A stretch of DNA of 64,000 bases from Plenodomus lindquistii. Taxonomy: Eukaryota > Ascomycota > Dothideomycetes > Pleosporales > Leptosphaeriaceae. Position numbers and translations under genes: made by a program. The notes under the pieces were generated by a model, which was given only the letters and a program-made list of their open reading frames with translations, was not told where the DNA came from and did not search any database. The stretch lies in contig JANUWI010000012.1 of the NCBI GenBank assembly GCA_025504975.1, positions 372,001 to 436,000 on the forward strand, written 5' to 3'. This document shows, one piece after another, positions 62,450 to 64,000 of this stretch (positions are counted from its first letter, which is position 1; each line of letters begins with the position of its first letter).

Positions 62450-64000
62450 GACGGCTTACGATGAGCGAGGTGGCAATGAGTGGGCGTAGCAGTAAGCTAG
62501 AATAAGTCGATGTCGTGCAAAAGCACCCAGGATTATTTGATTAGTAGTATCCTTCGAACTCGGTAAGAGGCGCAGGCCGCGCACTTACATGAGCAAAAAT
62601 GAGTGAACGGCCTGCCTCGCCAGAGTAATCAGAATCGAATGATACCGTGCCCTCTTTCGCCGAAGCTACTCGAGGTCAAGTACGCTGCGTATTGTACTAC
62701 AGTGTCACCTCTTCCCCCAGCGGGGTCAAGGCACACAATCTTCGCACCGACTCCCATAGGGTAACCGTTCCACAAACCTTGTTCTCCAGAGGAGAGACAA
62801 AGTAGGTTTCGCGGGCCCTGAGTTTTCTGATGCCGAGTGCAGACGTGAGTCACGCCAGGCCCTTACGGGCAGTACAGTCCATGATGGACGTGATGTAGGT
62901 GAAGATTACTCCGAATTTCTCATTTGCAGGGAAGGACAACTCCAGAAAGCGTCTGTGTGTGTGCAAAGAAACGCAGCGTTGGCGAGGCAGGCCGTTGACG
63001 AGAGAAAGTTTTGGCGGGGAGCTGTGGGATTTTGTAGCTTCCGCTAGCGGCTGCTCCCGGGCTATCGTCGGCGCGGGAGTCACACGTGGTGGCCGCCCTC
63101 TCGCCAATTTTCTACCAAGTGGCCAGCATCGAGAGCATCATCGCAGCACTTGTCGGATGTGTTGGCTATGCTGACTGCACAACATCTTAAGATATTCACT
63201 GTTTCGGGTCAATCATTTTCTCACCTCATCGAGCGCTCGGTGATTCTGCCTACGGATGGCTTCATTATATTCGGTGGTAACAACTGCAGCCTTTGCCGGC
63301 GTGTAGGCCATTAGTTCAACAACACTGGTTGTTTTCAGAGCTTCACGAATGCTGGTTCTGATGATATGCAGTCAATAACCGTATGCATAAACTTTGCTAC
63401 TGGCAACTTGAGCTCCTCACATATGGATCGCACTCCTCTTCTGCAGAGCATTGAATTGGAAATTTCAGAGACTGACCGGAGAGACTCGCGGAACGTACTG
63501 AAAGGCTGCAGAGCGCCGATTGGAGTTCCGAACGGCGGCACTCATAGGAAGATATTGACAGAGGTCCTTTACACGGTTGCCGAATATAAACGCAATTCAT
63601 TTCTTTGCTTTTGGTCGCCCAAGATATTGGTTGAGCTCTGGTGATGCGGACACAATCGTTTCCGCAAGGTTCGGAATTCAATCGCATGTATGGATGTACC
63701 AGTTCATGAAATCACATCGATCCATGCGGCTCCCAAGTCCTTCATCGCATCACTGACAAATCTGAACGTTCGAATGGATGATGAGGTCTTGTGATGCCTC
63801 GAGAATGACCATAGTCAATATCTGTAGCCACCAGCTACCTACGAGAGAGGTTCCGTGAGCCCAGATATATATCTGTAGTCATCAAACGAAATGATTGAAC
63901 ATGTTGTGCAGCGTAAGATCAAGGTGTAGCATACGAAAGTAAGGGATGATTGGCCAATTCGGCTGGTCTGAATGTATTGCTGATCTTAGTACATACATGA
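62450..64000. other. Right-end stretch without a recognised gene
   Basis: About 1.55 kb to the window edge. Open frames are all under about 100 codons and overlap on both strands. None has domain-like sequence. It may hold the promoter or end of a gene outside the window. No RNA gene, repeat or mobile element recognised. Confidence 0.45.

Overview
The window is nuclear DNA of a filamentous ascomycete (Pezizomycotina). This follows from short GT-AG introns (mostly 44-65 nt) with CTAAC/CTGAC-like branch points, a degenerate fungal RPB1 C-terminal domain, and fungal-only families (STB6-like, Ies4, Rax1, Rmd1/Rmd8, kelch-BTB Ral2/LZTR1-like). A Dothideomycete, perhaps Pleosporales, is my best guess from overall protein character. 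No search was run. I see no transposon, rRNA gene, CRISPR array or credible tRNA gene.

Layout, left to right: an APC/C activator Cdc20 cut by the left edge (-); a kelch-BTB protein (+); INO80 subunit Ies4 (+); Vid30/Gid1, a GID/CTLH ubiquitin-ligase subunit (+); a mitochondrial PP2C phosphatase, Ptc5-like (-); an unknown Pro/Ser-rich protein (-); a gene-poor 2.2 kb gap; a secreted protein with an 8-residue tandem repeat (+); an unknown 943-residue protein (+); an STB6-like protein (-) divergent from Rmd5/Gid2 (+), the second GID subunit here; an unexplained open frame directly after the Rmd5 stop; RNA polymerase II RPB1 (-) divergent from the COMPASS subunit Swd1 (+); a very large sterol-glucosyltransferase-like protein with ubiquitin-interacting-motif-like repeats (-); a second gap of 2.7 kb; an S1/P1 nuclease (+); a helix-hairpin-helix protein (-); a protein with a HeLo-like N terminus (-); a single-pass membrane protein (-); an HSPA12-like Hsp70-superfamily ATPase (+); a repeat-bearing secreted protein (-); an Rmd1/Rmd8-type DUF155 membrane protein (-); a Rax1-like RGS membrane protein (-); and a 2-oxoglutarate/Fe(II) dioxygenase (+).

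The first 42 kb is mostly conserved housekeeping machinery: cell cycle, chromatin and transcription (Ies4, Stb6-like, RPB1, Swd1), and the GID ligase (Vid30 and Rmd5). The part from about 44 to 56 kb is more accessory, with secreted and membrane proteins, an immune-like N-terminal domain and an HSPA12-like ATPase.

Exon coordinates were deduced by eye from splice signals, reading frame and family conservation. Four introns are multiples of three without stops, so naive frame reading hides them. One intron needs a GC donor.
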